14,359 nt of DNA. Source: an uncultured Oscillospiraceae bacterium. GTDB lineage: Bacteria > Bacillota > Clostridia > Oscillospirales > Ruminococcaceae. A program made the translations under genes and the position numbers. This document shows positions 14,304-14,359 of the stretch, piece by piece. Where the stretch lies: positions 1 to 14,359 of the forward strand of contig CATNEU010000013.1 in NCBI GenBank assembly GCA_950097605.1, in the 5' to 3' direction. The notes beneath the pieces were generated by a model, which saw nothing but the letters and a program-made list of their open reading frames with translations, ran no database searches and had not been told where the DNA came from. Every line of letters begins with the position of its first letter. The first letter of the stretch is position 1.

Positions 14304-14359
14304 AAAAAGGATGGCCCGTCGCGGCCCGAGCGACGAACTAAAGGAAAGATGCATCTAAA
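14304..14359 (+). repeat. Repeat unit R2, cut by the window end
   Basis: Directly follows R1 in the same orientation and repeats its first 55 or so bases (AAAAAGGATGG, CCCGTCGCGGCCCGAGCGACG, AAAGATG) before the window ends. Confidence 0.75.

Larger units (their letters stand above)
13659..14359. repeat. Large imperfect inverted repeat (fold-back or MITE-like element), right end outside the window
   Basis: The reverse complement of the right part aligns with the left part almost column by column. AAAAAGGATGCAAAAA at 13815-13830 has a perfect partner at 14206-14221. The stretch with CGCCGT, TGG, CAAAGGGCG and GCGGTCGC (about 13871-13925) has its counterpart at about 14118-14170 on the other strand, and further matches run inward. 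At the centre 13991-14010 pairs with 14026-14045 around TTAA (14018-14021). Outside the core, 75-bp units are also inverted relative to each other. Left arm 13659-14010, right arm 14026 to beyond 14359. No transposase is in the window. It is most simply two diverged inverted copies of one repetitive element, or a non-autonomous mobile element; target-site duplications cannot be checked because one end is missing. Confidence 0.7.

Noticed and set aside
13659..14359. CRISPR array
   Set aside because: The repeat units abut without unique spacers, are too long and diverged, and are inverted on two sides of a core; no cas genes are present.

Overview
The window looks like chromosomal DNA of a GC-rich anaerobic Firmicute, most likely order Oscillospirales/Eubacteriales of class Clostridia. 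The clues are AGGAGG-type ribosome binding sites, a Firmicutes-type LexA box upstream of recA, a T-box riboswitch upstream of cysE-cysS, and clostridial families such as DUF1385 and PgsA. The genus cannot be read from the sequence. Apart from the truncated first gene, every credible gene is on the minus strand, so transcription runs from high to low coordinates.

Layout in order of transcription (right to left). (1) 14359-13659: a large imperfect inverted repeat with no convincing gene. About 350 bp of left arm faces a right arm that runs off the window; 75-bp repeat units sit at the outer ends and a palindromic centre lies near 14018. (2) 13658-13152: a regulatory region with two outward-facing promoter-like sequences, a possible small RNA, an extended -10 promoter and a terminator-like hairpin in the leader of the next operon. 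(3) 13151-7680: lipoprotein with VCBS-like acidic loops, OmpR-family response regulator, sensor histidine kinase, DUF1385 membrane protein and prmC (release factor glutamine methyltransferase); prmC starts inside the DUF1385 stop codon. (4) 7668-3530: LexA box and promoter, recA, intrinsic terminator, recX, rimO, pgsA. (5) 3509-884: promoter, cysteine T-box leader, cysE and cysS (overlapping by 14 bp), intrinsic terminator. (6) 852-213: promoter and a GNAT acetyltransferase gene. It converges on the truncated end of a plus-strand surface-protein gene (1-135), and the two share a bidirectional terminator.

How the parts work together. The T-box should couple cysteine synthesis (CysE, serine acetylation) and cysteine use (CysS, charging of tRNA-Cys) to the level of uncharged tRNA-Cys. 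The LexA box puts recA, and by read-through perhaps recX, under SOS control, with RecX as modulator of RecA. PrmC and RimO both modify the translation apparatus. The lipoprotein, kinase and regulator probably form an envelope-sensing unit, but the signal is unknown.

The parts least explained by known families are the inverted-repeat element at the right end, the promoter/small-RNA region beside it, and the leader hairpin in front of the lipoprotein operon.
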